This document shows positions 1 to 8,089 of a stretch of DNA of 51,634 nt, in pieces (position 1 is the first letter of the stretch; every line of letters begins with the position of its first letter). The position numbers were made by a program, and so were the translations under genes. This stretch comes from Clostridia bacterium. GTDB taxonomy: Bacteria; Bacillota; Clostridia; Christensenellales; Aristaeellaceae. Below the pieces are notes generated by a model. The model saw only the letters and a program-made list of their open reading frames with translations. It had not been told where the DNA came from and made no database searches. Where the stretch lies: positions 1 through 51,634 of the forward strand of contig JAFUFB010000026.1 of the NCBI GenBank assembly GCA_017470145.1, in the 5' to 3' direction.

Positions 1-36
1 CAAGAAGTTGCCAAGCAGTTAAACGAGATGATGTGA
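1..36 (+). CDS. 3' end of a gene cut by the window edge, possibly a tyrosine recombinase
   Basis: Frame 1 reads 11 residues ending KQLNEMM and then TGA. Nothing more of the gene is visible, so the family cannot be proven. The guess of an integrase C-terminus rests on context: it points at the 3' end of guaA, a known integration site for genomic islands, and is followed by direct-repeat-like copies of TGTAGCC (about 81-87 and 92-98), as often seen next to integrase genes. It could equally be any other protein. Confidence 0.3.
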   Translation, partial: QEVAKQLNEMM

Positions 37-112
37 TGGGGAATCTGGACAAAATGGCGGCTACAGGAAATTCAGAAAAATGTAGCCATTTTGTAGCCAG
101 AGAAAAGGAAAA

Positions 113-150
113 GTCCCCGGAACCTGTTGAAAATCAACAGTCCCAGGGAC
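113..150 (-). terminator. Rho-independent terminator after guaA
   Basis: On the minus strand, just after the guaA stop, GTCCC pairs with GGGAC on the outside and CTGTTGA pairs with TCAACAG on the inside around a 3-nt loop. The tract TTTTCCTTTTC follows. Position and shape fit termination of guaA. Confidence 0.65.
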
Positions 151-167
151 AGGATGTTAAGAATTGA

Positions 168-1706
168 CTATTCCCACTCCACCGAGGCCGGGGGCTTGGT
201 GGTCACGTCCAGCAGGACACGGTTCACCTGCTTTACCTCGTTGACGATGCGACGGCTGATCTGGCCCAGCAGCTCATAGGGAATGGGATACCAGTCCGCG
301 GTCATGAAGTCGTCCGTCGTGACGGCACGGATGGCCACAGCGTAATCATAGGTACGTTCATCCCCCATGACGCCGACGCTGCGGACGCCGGTCAGTACGG
401 TGAAATACTGGGCGATCTCCCGGTCCAGTCCTGCCTTGGCGATCTCCTCCCGAAGAATGGCGTCACTCTCCCGGACGATCTGTACCTTTTCCTCCGTCAA
501 GTCCCCCATGACCCGAATGGCCAATCCCGGCCCCGGGAAGGGCTGCCGCCACACCAGGCTTTCCGGCAGGCCCAGGGCGATGCCCAGCTCCCGCACCTCG
601 TCCTTGAACAGCATCCGCAGGGGCTCGATCAGGGTGGTAAAGCCCAGCTCCGCCGGCAGGCCGCCCACGTTGTGGTGGCTCTTGATGACATGGGCCCCCT
701 GAGCGCCGCCGCTCTCGATGACGTCCGGATAGATGGTTCCCTGGGCAAAATGATCCAGCTTCCCCAGCTTCCGGGATTCTTCCTTAAACACTTCCACGAA
801 TTCCCGGCCAATGATCTTCCGCTTGGTTTCCGGATCCGTCACCCCTGCCAGCTTCTCCATGAAATGCTGTCTGGCGTCCACCGCCACCAGCTTTACCGGG
901 AAGGTGTCCGTAAACACCGCCCGCACCTGCTCAAATTCCCCTTTTCGCAGGAAGCCGTGGTCCACAAAAACGCAGGTCAGCTGATCCCCAATGGCCTTGG
1001 CCAGCAGTGCCGCGGCCACCGCGCTGTCCACCCCGCCGGAGAGGCCCAGCAGCACTGTATCCTTTCCAATGGCCTCCCGCAACAGCTGAATCTGCTGCTG
1101 GGCATAATCTCCCATGTTCCATGTGCCGGCGCATCCGCAGACATCCATCAGGAAATGCTCCAGGATGCTCATGCCATGCTGGGTATGGGTCACCTCGGGA
1201 TGGAACTGCACGCCATAAAATTTTTTCTCCTCATTGGCCATGGCGGCGATGGGACAGGTGTCCGTCCCCGCCACGGTGCCAAAGCCTTCCGGCAGCTCCA
1301 TCACCTGATAGGTATGGCTCATCCAGCAGGGATTGTTGGCCTCCGTGTCCCGCAGAATGGGGCATAGGTGGTTCATCCGAACCTGCACCAGGCCGTACTC
1401 TCGCTTCTCCGCCGGCGCCACCCGGCCTCCCAGCAGATGGCCCATCAGCTGCATGCCATAGCAGATGCCCAGAATCGGGATGCCCAATTCAAAAATCTCC
1501 ATGGGCACCCGAGGCGCCTCCGGATCCAGCACGCTGGAAGGCCCGCCGCTGAAGATGATCCCCTTGGGCGCAATCTCCCTGATCTGGTCCATGGTGGCCG
1601 TGTATGGCAGCACCTGGGAATAAACATGCAGCTGCCGCACTCTGCGGGCGATCAGCTGCGTATACTGTCCGCCAAAATTTAGAATTAACACAGTTTCCTG
1701 ACCCAT
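168..1706 (-). CDS. guaA: GMP synthase (glutamine-hydrolysing)
   Basis: Converts XMP to GMP with ATP and glutamine, the last step of guanine nucleotide synthesis, in the cytoplasm. The 512-residue protein has the usual length. The N-terminal class I amidotransferase carries the catalytic Cys82 in GICYGMQ and the His169/Glu171 pair in FHPEV. The ATP-pyrophosphatase P-loop LSGGVDS lies at 222-228, followed by the C-terminal dimerisation domain ending in PPASVEWE. Of two nearby Met codons I chose the second, because the Shine-Dalgarno AGGGGAGG abuts the first and lies 6 nt from the second. The gene is monocistronic, with a terminator downstream and a repeat-rich gap upstream. Its 3' end is a classic attachment site for integrative elements. 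Confidence 0.97.
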   Translation of the reverse strand: MGQETVLILNFGGQYTQLIARRVRQLHVYSQVLPYTATMDQIREIAPKGIIFSGGPSSVLDPEAPRVPMEIFELGIPILGICYGMQLMGHLLGGRVAPAEKREYGLVQVRMNHLCPILRDTEANNPCWMSHTYQVMELPEGFGTVAGTDTCPIAAMANEEKKFYGVQFHPEVTHTQHGMSILEHFLMDVCGCAGTWNMGDYAQQQIQLLREAIGKDTVLLGLSGGVDSAVAAALLAKAIGDQLTCVFVDHGFLRKGEFEQVRAVFTDTFPVKLVAVDARQHFMEKLAGVTDPETKRKIIGREFVEVFKEESRKLGKLDHFAQGTIYPDVIESGGAQGAHVIKSHHNVGGLPAELGFTTLIEPLRMLFKDEVRELGIALGLPESLVWRQPFPGPGLAIRVMGDLTEEKVQIVRESDAILREEIAKAGLDREIAQYFTVLTGVRSVGVMGDERTYDYAVAIRAVTTDDFMTADWYPIPYELLGQISRRIVNEVKQVNRVLLDVTTKPPASVEWE

Positions 1707-1741
1707 CAACATCCTCCCCTTTCCTTCCGGGCTCCGCGCCT

Positions 1742-1771
1742 ATTATCGCACGGTGCGAGACCCCATCGCAA
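1742..1771 (-). promoter_or_regulatory. Probable guaA promoter
   Basis: Minus strand: TTGCGA, 18-bp spacer, GATAAT, with TG one base before the -10 (extended -10 pattern). It lies about 35 bp upstream of the chosen guaA start. No purine riboswitch is apparent. Confidence 0.4.
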
Positions 1772-1808
1772 GCGACCATCCGGGAAAAAACCAGCGAAAA
1801 ATCAACAG

Positions 1809-1856
1809 GCTCACAACTGATGACCGCCAGTGGCGGAAATTTCATCAGTTGTGAGC
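1809..1856. repeat. Perfect 15-bp inverted repeat with nested CCAGTGG hairpin
   Basis: GCTCACAACTGATGA (1809-1823) is exactly complementary to 1842-1856. Inside is a second hairpin, CCGCC-AGT-GGCGG (1824-1836). There is no T-tract on either side, so it is not an ordinary terminator. It resembles an intergenic REP/MITE-type element in the guaA-pot gap. Confidence 0.8.
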
Positions 1857-1874
1857 TCAACCGAAACGAGCGAT

Positions 1875-1889
1875 CTCCCCAGTGGGGAG
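1875..1889. repeat. CTCCCC-AGT-GGGGAG hairpin
   Basis: Perfect 6-bp stem around AGT, 19 bp from the previous repeat. Its centre, CCAGTGG, is the same as in the nested hairpin at 1824-1836 and the longer hairpin at 14454-14478. Confidence 0.65.
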
Positions 1890-1975
1890 TTGCGACGATT
1901 GAGGTTGCGTTTGGCGAGAGCCGTTACCCGGGACGGAATACCCCGGAGGTAGCGCAGAACCGGGGGTAGCACAAA

Positions 1976-1999
1976 GGGGCAGGAAATTCTTCCTGCCCC
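1976..1999 (-). terminator. Hairpin terminator of the pot operon
   Basis: GGGGCAGGAA pairs perfectly with TTCCTGCCCC around a 4-nt loop, 15 bp after the potD stop. The following minus-strand sequence TTTGTG is only modestly T-rich. Confidence 0.6.
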
Positions 2000-2013
2000 A
2001 GCAATGTTCTGTT

Positions 2014-3084
2014 TTATTCCGCCATCACCTTGGCCCAAAGGTCCGGCTGACGGCTCTGCCACTCCGCGGGCAGGTCCACATACATTTCGTCCTTTTCGTA
2101 TCCCGCCCGGGGCAAATAGGCGTCGTTGCCTTCATAATCGCCGCCGGGGCCGCTGAGGGCCTCCAGCACCTCCGCGTTGGCGGAGGTGTAACCCACCTCC
2201 AGGGAATTGGCTTCGCTGGCGTCGTATTCCAGCATATACTTGATGAACACATTGGCCAGCTTCGGGTTCTTGGCGTTGGCAGGGATCACCATGGCGTCCA
2301 CGGCGAGGTTGGTTCCCTGCTCCGGCGTGCAATAGGCCATATCCTCGTTTTCAGACAGGATGTAAGCCGCGTCGCCGCTATACACCAGGGCCATCCACTT
2401 CAGGCCTTCCGCCATGCTGTCGATGACCTCGTCCGTCACATAGGAGGGCTTCAGATTCTGATGCATGGTCCGCAGCCATTCGTAGGCGGCCATGATCTCC
2501 TCCTCGTCCGTGGTGTTGGCGGAGTATCCCAGGGACTTTTCCGCGATCATGAAGGCGTCCCGGGAGGAATCATACATATAGGCATGCCCGGCGTAGTCCG
2601 CGTTCTGGAAGGCGTTCCAGCCCTGGGCCTCCATATCCTCCGGGTCAATCTTCGTCGTGTCGTACACGATGCCCACCGTCTGCCAGAAATAGGGCACGGA
2701 ATAGGTGTTGTCCGGATCGTAAGGCAGGTTCTGCACGCCCTCCGCCAGGTTGTCCAGGTTATCCACGATGGACTTGTCCAGGGGCTGCAGCTTGCCGGCC
2801 GCGATGAGCCGCTCGATCATGTAATCGCTGGGCACGATGACATCCCAGGCGTCCTCGGACTGCAGCTGCAGCCACAGATACTCGTTGGACTCATAGGTTT
2901 TATAATTCACCCGGACATTGTATTCCTTCTCGAAGGCCCGGATCACGGACATATCCACGTACTCGCCCCAGTTGTACACGTTCAGGGTGGAGCCGGCGAA
3001 TTCCGCGGGGTCGAAGCCTTCTGCCAGGCTTATGGTGGGCAGGACCATCGCCAGCGCCAGGAGTAAAACAAGCAGCTTTTTCAT
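2014..3084 (-). CDS. potD: Spermidine/putrescine-binding protein
   Basis: Extracellular substrate-binding subunit of the PotABCD polyamine importer. The 356 residues begin with a signal peptide (about 1-21, cleavage near SLA-EG), followed by LNVYNWGEYVD, the typical start of mature PotD/PotF proteins, and WDVIVPSDYMIERL. A consensus Shine-Dalgarno AAAGGAGG stands 9 nt before the ATG. It is the last gene of potABCD, 53 bp after potC. Oddly, the signal peptide has no lipobox cysteine, although Gram-positive binding proteins are normally lipid-anchored. Specificity between spermidine and putrescine cannot be read from the sequence. Confidence 0.95.
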   Translation of the reverse strand: MKKLLVLLLALAMVLPTISLAEGFDPAEFAGSTLNVYNWGEYVDMSVIRAFEKEYNVRVNYKTYESNEYLWLQLQSEDAWDVIVPSDYMIERLIAAGKLQPLDKSIVDNLDNLAEGVQNLPYDPDNTYSVPYFWQTVGIVYDTTKIDPEDMEAQGWNAFQNADYAGHAYMYDSSRDAFMIAEKSLGYSANTTDEEEIMAAYEWLRTMHQNLKPSYVTDEVIDSMAEGLKWMALVYSGDAAYILSENEDMAYCTPEQGTNLAVDAMVIPANAKNPKLANVFIKYMLEYDASEANSLEVGYTSANAEVLEALSGPGGDYEGNDAYLPRAGYEKDEMYVDLPAEWQSRQPDLWAKVMAE

Positions 3085-3137
3085 GGGTAAATACCTCCTT
3101 TGTTTGAAATCCGATCCAGGTTGTTTTCTTCCCGGTC

Positions 3138-3941
3138 TCAGATTTCCTCTTTTTTATTCTTCCTCTCTCGAAGAGCGGGAATCACGTTAGCCAGCACCAG
3201 CACCAGGGTCACCGCGATAACGATCAGGGTGGACAGCGCGTTCACGCTGGGATTGAAGCGCTTCATGGAGTAAACATACATGGAAATATTCTGCACATCC
3301 ACGCCGGCGGTGAAGAAGGAGATCACAAAATCGTCGAAGCTCATGCTGAAGGCGATCAGCGCGCCGGAGAAGATGGCGGGATAGATCTGGGGGATAATGA
3401 CCTTCCGCAGGGCCTGCCAGGGGCTGGCCCCCAGGTCCAGAGCCGCCTCCGCCACGTTGTCATCCAGCTGCCGCAGCTTGGGCATAACGGAGAGGATCAC
3501 GTAGGGGATGCAGAAGGTGATATGGGCCAGGGTCAGGGTCACGATGGATCGCTGAATCTTGGCGGAGAGGAACAGCAGCATCAGGGAGATGGCCGTCACG
3601 ATGTCCGGATTCAGCACTGGCAGGTTGTTCAGCTCCAGGGCGATGGTGCGCACCAGGGGCTTGGCCTTGCTGAGACCAATGGCTGCCACGGTGCCCACCA
3701 CGGTGGAAACCCCGGTGGCAATCAGGGCCACCAGCACGGTATACCAGATGCTCTCCAGCATCTCCCGGTTCTGGAACATCTCCTCATACCACCGGGTGGA
3801 GAACCCGGCGAAGGAGATCATGGATTTGCTGTCGTTAAAGGAGAACACCACCACGTAGAGAATCGGCAGATAGATGAACGCCAGCACCAGCAGTAAATAG
3901 CCGGAGGTAAAGAAATTCCAGACAGATTTTTTCCTTTCCAT
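3138..3941 (-). CDS. potC: Polyamine ABC transporter permease PotC
   Basis: Second membrane subunit of the polyamine importer. The 267 residues give about six hydrophobic segments, and the cytoplasmic EAA loop EAALDLGASPWQALRKVIIP near residue 175 would contact the ATPase. The N-terminal pattern FIYLPILYVVVFSFNDSK is typical of PotC. It starts 4 bp after the potB stop, so the two are probably translationally coupled, and it is followed by potD. Length is normal for the family. The name rests on family resemblance and gene order. Confidence 0.95.
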   Translation of the reverse strand: MERKKSVWNFFTSGYLLLVLAFIYLPILYVVVFSFNDSKSMISFAGFSTRWYEEMFQNREMLESIWYTVLVALIATGVSTVVGTVAAIGLSKAKPLVRTIALELNNLPVLNPDIVTAISLMLLFLSAKIQRSIVTLTLAHITFCIPYVILSVMPKLRQLDDNVAEAALDLGASPWQALRKVIIPQIYPAIFSGALIAFSMSFDDFVISFFTAGVDVQNISMYVYSMKRFNPSVNALSTLIVIAVTLVLVLANVIPALRERKNKKEEI

Positions 3942-3945
3942 CTCG

Positions 3946-4728
3946 TTATCCCTCCTCTACCGTGCTGCGGTCCAGCTTCTTGGTCAGATACATGGACGCG
4001 ATGATAATCAGAGCCATGATCAGGGAAATGGCGCTGCCGAAGTTCCAATCCCCCGCCACCAGGAAATAAGTCTCGATCAGATTACCGATCAGCACGTAAT
4101 TTCCGCCGCCCAGCAGCTTGGGAATCACGAAGCTGGACACCGCCGGCAGGAAAACCAGGGTAATGCCGCTGATGATGCCCGGCACGCTCAGGGGCAGGGT
4201 CACCTTCAGGAAGGTCTTCCACCGGTTGGCCCCCAGGTCGTAGCTGGCGATGAGCAGATTCCGGTCCAGTTTGGCGATGGCGGTGTGAATCTGAATGATC
4301 ATATAGGGCAGGAAGTCATACACCATGCCGATGAACACCTTGACCTCGCTCTCCAGGTCAAAATTCATCAGAATGCCCCGCCAGGCATAGGTTTTCAGCA
4401 GCATATTGATCCACATGGGCAGCGTCAGCAGCAGGATCATAAAGGTCTGCCGCTTCTCCGGCAAATTGGCGATGAACAGCGCCGCCGGATAACCGATGAG
4501 GATGCAGAAAACGGTGGTAATCAGCGCGATGCGCAGGGAGGTCCAGAGCACCTTCAGGAAGGTAGGATCGCTGAAGAACCGCGCAAAATTGTCCAGGGTA
4601 AAGCTGAAGGTAATGACCCCGTTGCTGGACCGGGTGGTGGCATACAGCAGGATCATGATCATGGGCGCGACGATGAACAGGGCGATCCACACCAGGTAGG
4701 GATAGCTCATCCGAAAAAAGGATTTCAT
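3946..4728 (-). CDS. potB: Polyamine ABC transporter permease PotB
   Basis: First membrane subunit of the polyamine importer. The 260 residues have an N-terminal membrane segment (about 10-28) and five more hydrophobic stretches. The EAA-type loop here reads [24 protein letters not shown]. Its ATG overlaps the potA stop in an ATGA (4725-4728), showing translational coupling. The order potA-potB-potC-potD is the canonical one. Confidence 0.94.
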   Translation of the reverse strand: MKSFFRMSYPYLVWIALFIVAPMIMILLYATTRSSNGVITFSFTLDNFARFFSDPTFLKVLWTSLRIALITTVFCILIGYPAALFIANLPEKRQTFMILLLTLPMWINMLLKTYAWRGILMNFDLESEVKVFIGMVYDFLPYMIIQIHTAIAKLDRNLLIASYDLGANRWKTFLKVTLPLSVPGIISGITLVFLPAVSSFVIPKLLGGGNYVLIGNLIETYFLVAGDWNFGSAISLIMALIIIASMYLTKKLDRSTVEEG

Positions 4729-6305
4729 ACGTCCGTCACTTCCTTATGCATGACATGGATATCCTCCGGGCCGAAGTCCAGCCCCACCCGGTCCCCCACC
4801 TCCAGTCGGGCGGTGGTTTCCACCTTGTAGACCCGGCCCCGGGTGGCGAAGGTGATATCATAGGAGCCTTCCTTCACGTCCGCCGGGTCGAAATCGAACC
4901 GCACGTCCGTAATCTCGACCGGGGAATCATCCTGCAGGTTCCAGGCTTCCGCGCTGGCCCAGGTTTTCAGGTCGGTAGAGATGGCCATGGAATCCCGAAT
5001 CTCGTCGGGGGTGATGAAGAAATCCAGGGCGCTGATGCCGATGTTGTGCCGGGCGTCCTCCACGTATTCCGGGTGGATCACGTGCACGTTCACCGTCACC
5101 TCCGTGCCCTTTTCCGTGCCAAAGGTGATGGTATAAATCCCCGGTCGTTTTTCAATGTTATGGCTTACCCGGGTCAGGGAAATATCCCGATCCTCCTCAT
5201 CCCAGGCCTGGGCGTTGGCGATGGAGATAAAGTCCTGATCCGTCATTTCTTTGTTTTCCAGGTCGTCGGAGTCCACATAGAAGTCGTTGGCGCTGATCTT
5301 CTCCCCCGCCTGGGCGTTGGTCAGGTCGTGCTGGGTCACCACGTGCATTTGGACGGTCTTCTTCGTGCCCGTCTTGGTCTCCACCATTAGCTCATAATGC
5401 ACGCCCTTGAAAATGACGTTCTTTACCTCGCCCCGCAGCACCCCGTCCTTGGGCTTCACCACCGCCAGATCCTCCGGGCGAATCAGCACATCCACCGGCT
5501 CCTCCTTGCGGAAGCCGAAATCCACGCACTCGAAATTCTTGTCATCGAAGCGGACCTTATAATCGTCCAGCATGACCCCATCCACGATATTGCTTTCGCC
5601 GATGAACCGGGCCACGTAGGCGTTGGCTGGCTCGTTGTAGATCTCCAGGGGCGTGCCGATCTGCTCGATCTCCCCCGCGTTCATGACCACGATCTTGTCG
5701 CTCATGGTCAGGGCTTCCTCCTGGTCATGGGTGACGAAGATGAAGGTGATGCCCACCTCCTGCTGAATCCGCTTCAGCTCCCGCTGCATCTCCTTGCGCA
5801 GCTTTAGATCCAGGGCCCCCAGGGGCTCGTCCAGCAGCAGCACGTTGGGCTCGTTGACCAGGGCCCGGGCGATGGCTACCCGCTGCTGCTGTCCGCCGGA
5901 AAGCTTGGTCACGTTCCGCTTTTCATATCCCGTCAGGTTCACCAGGCTCAGCATGCGGTTCACCTTCTGGGCGATGATATCGTTGCCCATCTTCTTGATC
6001 CGCAGGCCGAAGGCGATATTCTCATATACATTCAGATGGGGAAAAAGGGCGTATCGCTGGAACACGGTGTTGATTTCCCGCTTATAGGCCGGCACCTTGT
6101 CGATGCACTGCCCGTCGAAAATCACCGTGCCCTCGTCCTGTTCCAAAAAGCCGCCCAATATGCGCAGCAGCGTGGTCTTTCCGCAGCCGGAGGGCCCCAG
6201 CAGCGTAACAAACTCATTTTCGTAAATATTTAAATTTACTCCCTTGAGCACTACCTGTCCGTCAAAGCTTTTGACGATGTTCCGAAATTCAATCAGCTTC
6301 CGCAT
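4725..6305 (-). CDS. potA: Polyamine ABC transporter ATPase with two Ig-like repeats inserted in its TOBE region
   Basis: Energises PotBC at the inner face of the membrane. The ATPase core is complete: Walker A GPSGCGKT at 37-44, signature LSGGQ at 135-139, Walker B VLLLDEP at 155-161 and switch His193. The regulatory TOBE domain begins near 272 (DVLIRPEDL) and finishes at 501-520 ([18 protein letters not shown]). Between them, roughly residues 313-500, lie two repeats of about 70 residues (about 337-409 and 424-500). Each runs from ISA-DF through an AWD or AWN segment to a GxYxITF-T-G ending, like Ig-type repeats of bacterial surface proteins. PotA proteins are usually near 360 residues; this one has 526. 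Shine-Dalgarno GGGAGGT lies 6 nt before the ATG. First gene of the operon. Confidence 0.93.
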   Translation of the reverse strand: MRKLIEFRNIVKSFDGQVVLKGVNLNIYENEFVTLLGPSGCGKTTLLRILGGFLEQDEGTVIFDGQCIDKVPAYKREINTVFQRYALFPHLNVYENIAFGLRIKKMGNDIIAQKVNRMLSLVNLTGYEKRNVTKLSGGQQQRVAIARALVNEPNVLLLDEPLGALDLKLRKEMQRELKRIQQEVGITFIFVTHDQEEALTMSDKIVVMNAGEIEQIGTPLEIYNEPANAYVARFIGESNIVDGVMLDDYKVRFDDKNFECVDFGFRKEEPVDVLIRPEDLAVVKPKDGVLRGEVKNVIFKGVHYELMVETKTGTKKTVQMHVVTQHDLTNAQAGEKISANDFYVDSDDLENKEMTDQDFISIANAQAWDEEDRDISLTRVSHNIEKRPGIYTITFGTEKGTEVTVNVHVIHPEYVEDARHNIGISALDFFITPDEIRDSMAISTDLKTWASAEAWNLQDDSPVEITDVRFDFDPADVKEGSYDITFATRGRVYKVETTARLEVGDRVGLDFGPEDIHVMHKEVTDV

Positions 6306-6385
6306 GTTCTAACCTCCCAGAAACAGAATGACGTCGGGACCGACACTTGCAGCGCCTGCGCCCTGCTCTTGCCCGCAACTTCCCA

Positions 6386-6415
6386 ATTAAACCATAGCTT
6401 TCCCCCCCCTGTCAA
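6386..6415 (-). promoter_or_regulatory. Probable pot operon promoter
   Basis: Minus strand: consensus TTGACA (6410-6415), 18-bp spacer containing a run of eight G, and TTTAAT (6386-6391), about 80 bp upstream of potA. No riboswitch is evident in the leader. Confidence 0.5.
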
Positions 6416-6465
6416 TTATGTGAAAAAAATTTTATAAAATTAATTTTTGCGCTGATTTCCCAGGC

Positions 6466-6492
6466 AAAAAACCCGGATGACAAATCATCCGG
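6466..6492 (-). terminator. Minus-strand terminator beyond the alkyl-transferase gene
   Basis: CCGGATGA-TTTG-TCATCCGG is a perfect 8-bp hairpin on the minus strand followed by GTTTTTTG. The only upstream minus-strand gene is the decarboxylase at 6893-8029, so its transcript would cross the convergent alkyl-transferase gene as antisense before ending here. Confidence 0.7.
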
Positions 6493-6548
6493 AAGGGGGT
6501 ATCATAAGGCTGGAAGCAATTTTCGCCTGAAAGAAGAGGAGTAAGCTA

Positions 6549-6914
6549 ATGACCACTTTTGACATGGTATATTCCATTGTACGCAAGATTCCCGAGGGCA
6601 TGGTGGCCTCCTATGGTCAGGTAGCGGAGGCCCTGGGCAATCGGCGCCTCTCCCGGGTGGTGGGCTATGCCCTCCATGTGAATCCGGAACCCGGCGTCAT
6701 CCCCTGCCATCGGGTGGTAAAGCAGGATGGACAGGTGTCCCCCGCCTTTGCCTTCGGCGGCGCCAATCAGCAGGTAGCGCTGCTGCGGGCCGAAGGCGTC
6801 GAATTTCGGGATGAAACCCATGTGGACATGGAGCGTTTCCGTGTCCCCACGTTCATTCTGTCCCAGGGGGAAAGCGAACCGGAGGAACCCGCTTACCGTC
6901 GCTCCGCCAGATAG
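6549..6914 (+). CDS. Methylated-DNA--cysteine methyltransferase domain protein (Ogt C-terminal / ATL type)
   Basis: DNA alkyl-transferase of the MGMT family, consisting of only the C-terminal DNA-binding and catalytic domain (121 residues). The active-site motif IPCHRVV is intact with Cys53. Alkyltransferase-like ATL proteins usually replace this Cys with Trp, so the protein may be an active O6-alkylguanine transferase even though the N-terminal Ada/Ogt domain is absent. SYGQVAEALGN and SRVVGYALHVNP match the helix-turn-helix and arginine-finger region. Shine-Dalgarno AGAGGAG lies 7 nt before the ATG. The last 22 bp overlap the end of the convergent decarboxylase gene. Confidence 0.88.
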   Translation: MTTFDMVYSIVRKIPEGMVASYGQVAEALGNRRLSRVVGYALHVNPEPGVIPCHRVVKQDGQVSPAFAFGGANQQVALLRAEGVEFRDETHVDMERFRVPTFILSQGESEPEEPAYRRSAR

Positions 6915-8029
6915 GCCATCAGCGCGTCCCGATTCTGAATGGGGGTGGTGGTAGGCCGGCCCAGGTCCGCCCGGGCGCCATTGGCGCATCGGATCTCCAG
7001 CAAAATTGGTCCCTGCGCTTCCTTCACTGCCGTCAGGATTTCCCGCAGGCTTTCAGGGCCCTCCGCCGTAAAGACCCGCGGATATCCCGCCGCCTTCGCC
7101 AGGCCCGTCAGGTTCAGCCCCCCGGAGCAGACCGGCATGCCCCCCACGGTCTCGTGGGCGCCATTGTTGATCACCACATGGATCAGGTTTCCCGGCGCCT
7201 TCTCCCCGATCAGGGGCAGAGCCCCCAGGTGCATCATCGCCGCTCCATCCCCGTCCAGGCACCAGACTCGCCGCTCCGGCTTCTCCCGGGCGATCTGCAG
7301 CGCAATCATGGAGGCATGGCCCATGGAGCCCACGGTCAGGAAATCCCTTTCATGCCCTTCTCCCCGGGCCTCCCGGATTTCGAACACCTCCCGGGATAAT
7401 TTCCCGGTGGTGCATACATATATGTCCCCTTCTCCGCCGGCGGACAGCAGTATTGCCACCGCTGCCTCCCGGGTCATGGCGTAATCGTTGCCATAGGCTG
7501 GCCGCTGGACGCTTTTTAAGGCCCCCTTGCGAATCACCAGGGCCGCGATTCTCCCCGCCGCCAAGGCTTCCCGTAGGCGGGCAAATTTCGTCTGGAATGC
7601 TTCTTCCCCATCCTCCGGGTTCAGAATTTCATAGGGGATTTCCATCAGCTCCAGCTGCCCCAGGGTGATCTGCCCTTGGGTCACATGCTGGGGCTCATCC
7701 TTCGTGCCCGGCTCGCCCCGCCATCCGATGACCAACAGACAGGGCATTCCATAGACCTGGCGGTCCATCAGGGAGGCAAGGGGATTCACCGCGTTGCCTA
7801 ATCCACTGTTCTGCATGTAGCATAGCGCCGGCCGCCCGGTGGCCAAATAATGCCCCGCGCATAGGCCGATGGCGCCGCCCTCGTTGTGGGCCACGGTGTG
7901 CCGGGAGCCCTGGGTGCCATACCGGGCGTACAATTCATCGCACAGGCCCTTCAGAAAGGAATCCGGCACCCCGGTGTAGAAATCGATCCCCGCCTGCTCG
8001 CAGGCCTTCAACAGAATCGCCGCGTCCAT
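6893..8029 (-). CDS. Phosphonopyruvate decarboxylase-like ThDP enzyme
   Basis: Predicted to decarboxylate phosphonopyruvate to phosphonoacetaldehyde, or sulfopyruvate to sulfoacetaldehyde; the families are hard to separate by eye. The 378 residues include the N-terminal YTGVPDSFLKGLCD and HNEGGA (catalytic Glu50), the pocket YMQNSGLGNAVNPLASL, and the C-terminal ThDP/Mg site running from CLDGDGAAMMHLG to VINNGAHETVGG. I placed the start at the second Met (MDAAILL), because GGGAGG overlaps the first Met and stands 10 nt before the second. No PEP mutase or other phosphonate gene lies nearby, so it is an orphan and its substrate is uncertain. Confidence 0.85.
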   Translation of the reverse strand: MDAAILLKACEQAGIDFYTGVPDSFLKGLCDELYARYGTQGSRHTVAHNEGGAIGLCAGHYLATGRPALCYMQNSGLGNAVNPLASLMDRQVYGMPCLLVIGWRGEPGTKDEPQHVTQGQITLGQLELMEIPYEILNPEDGEEAFQTKFARLREALAAGRIAALVIRKGALKSVQRPAYGNDYAMTREAAVAILLSAGGEGDIYVCTTGKLSREVFEIREARGEGHERDFLTVGSMGHASMIALQIAREKPERRVWCLDGDGAAMMHLGALPLIGEKAPGNLIHVVINNGAHETVGGMPVCSGGLNLTGLAKAAGYPRVFTAEGPESLREILTAVKEAQGPILLEIRCANGARADLGRPTTTPIQNRDALMAYLAERR

Positions 8030-8058
8030 GATCAGCTGTCCTCCCATCGTTGCGCAAT

Positions 8059-8084
8059 AGCCCTCCCCTTTTGAGGGGAGGGCT
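8059..8084 (-). terminator. Strong hairpin after the C69 peptidase gene
   Basis: AGCCCTCCCCT pairs perfectly with AGGGGAGGGCT (11 bp, 4-nt loop) in the gap between the peptidase stop and the decarboxylase start. There is no clear T-tract on the minus strand, so it may be an imperfect terminator or an RNA-processing stem. Confidence 0.55.
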
Positions 8085-8089
8085 TTCCT

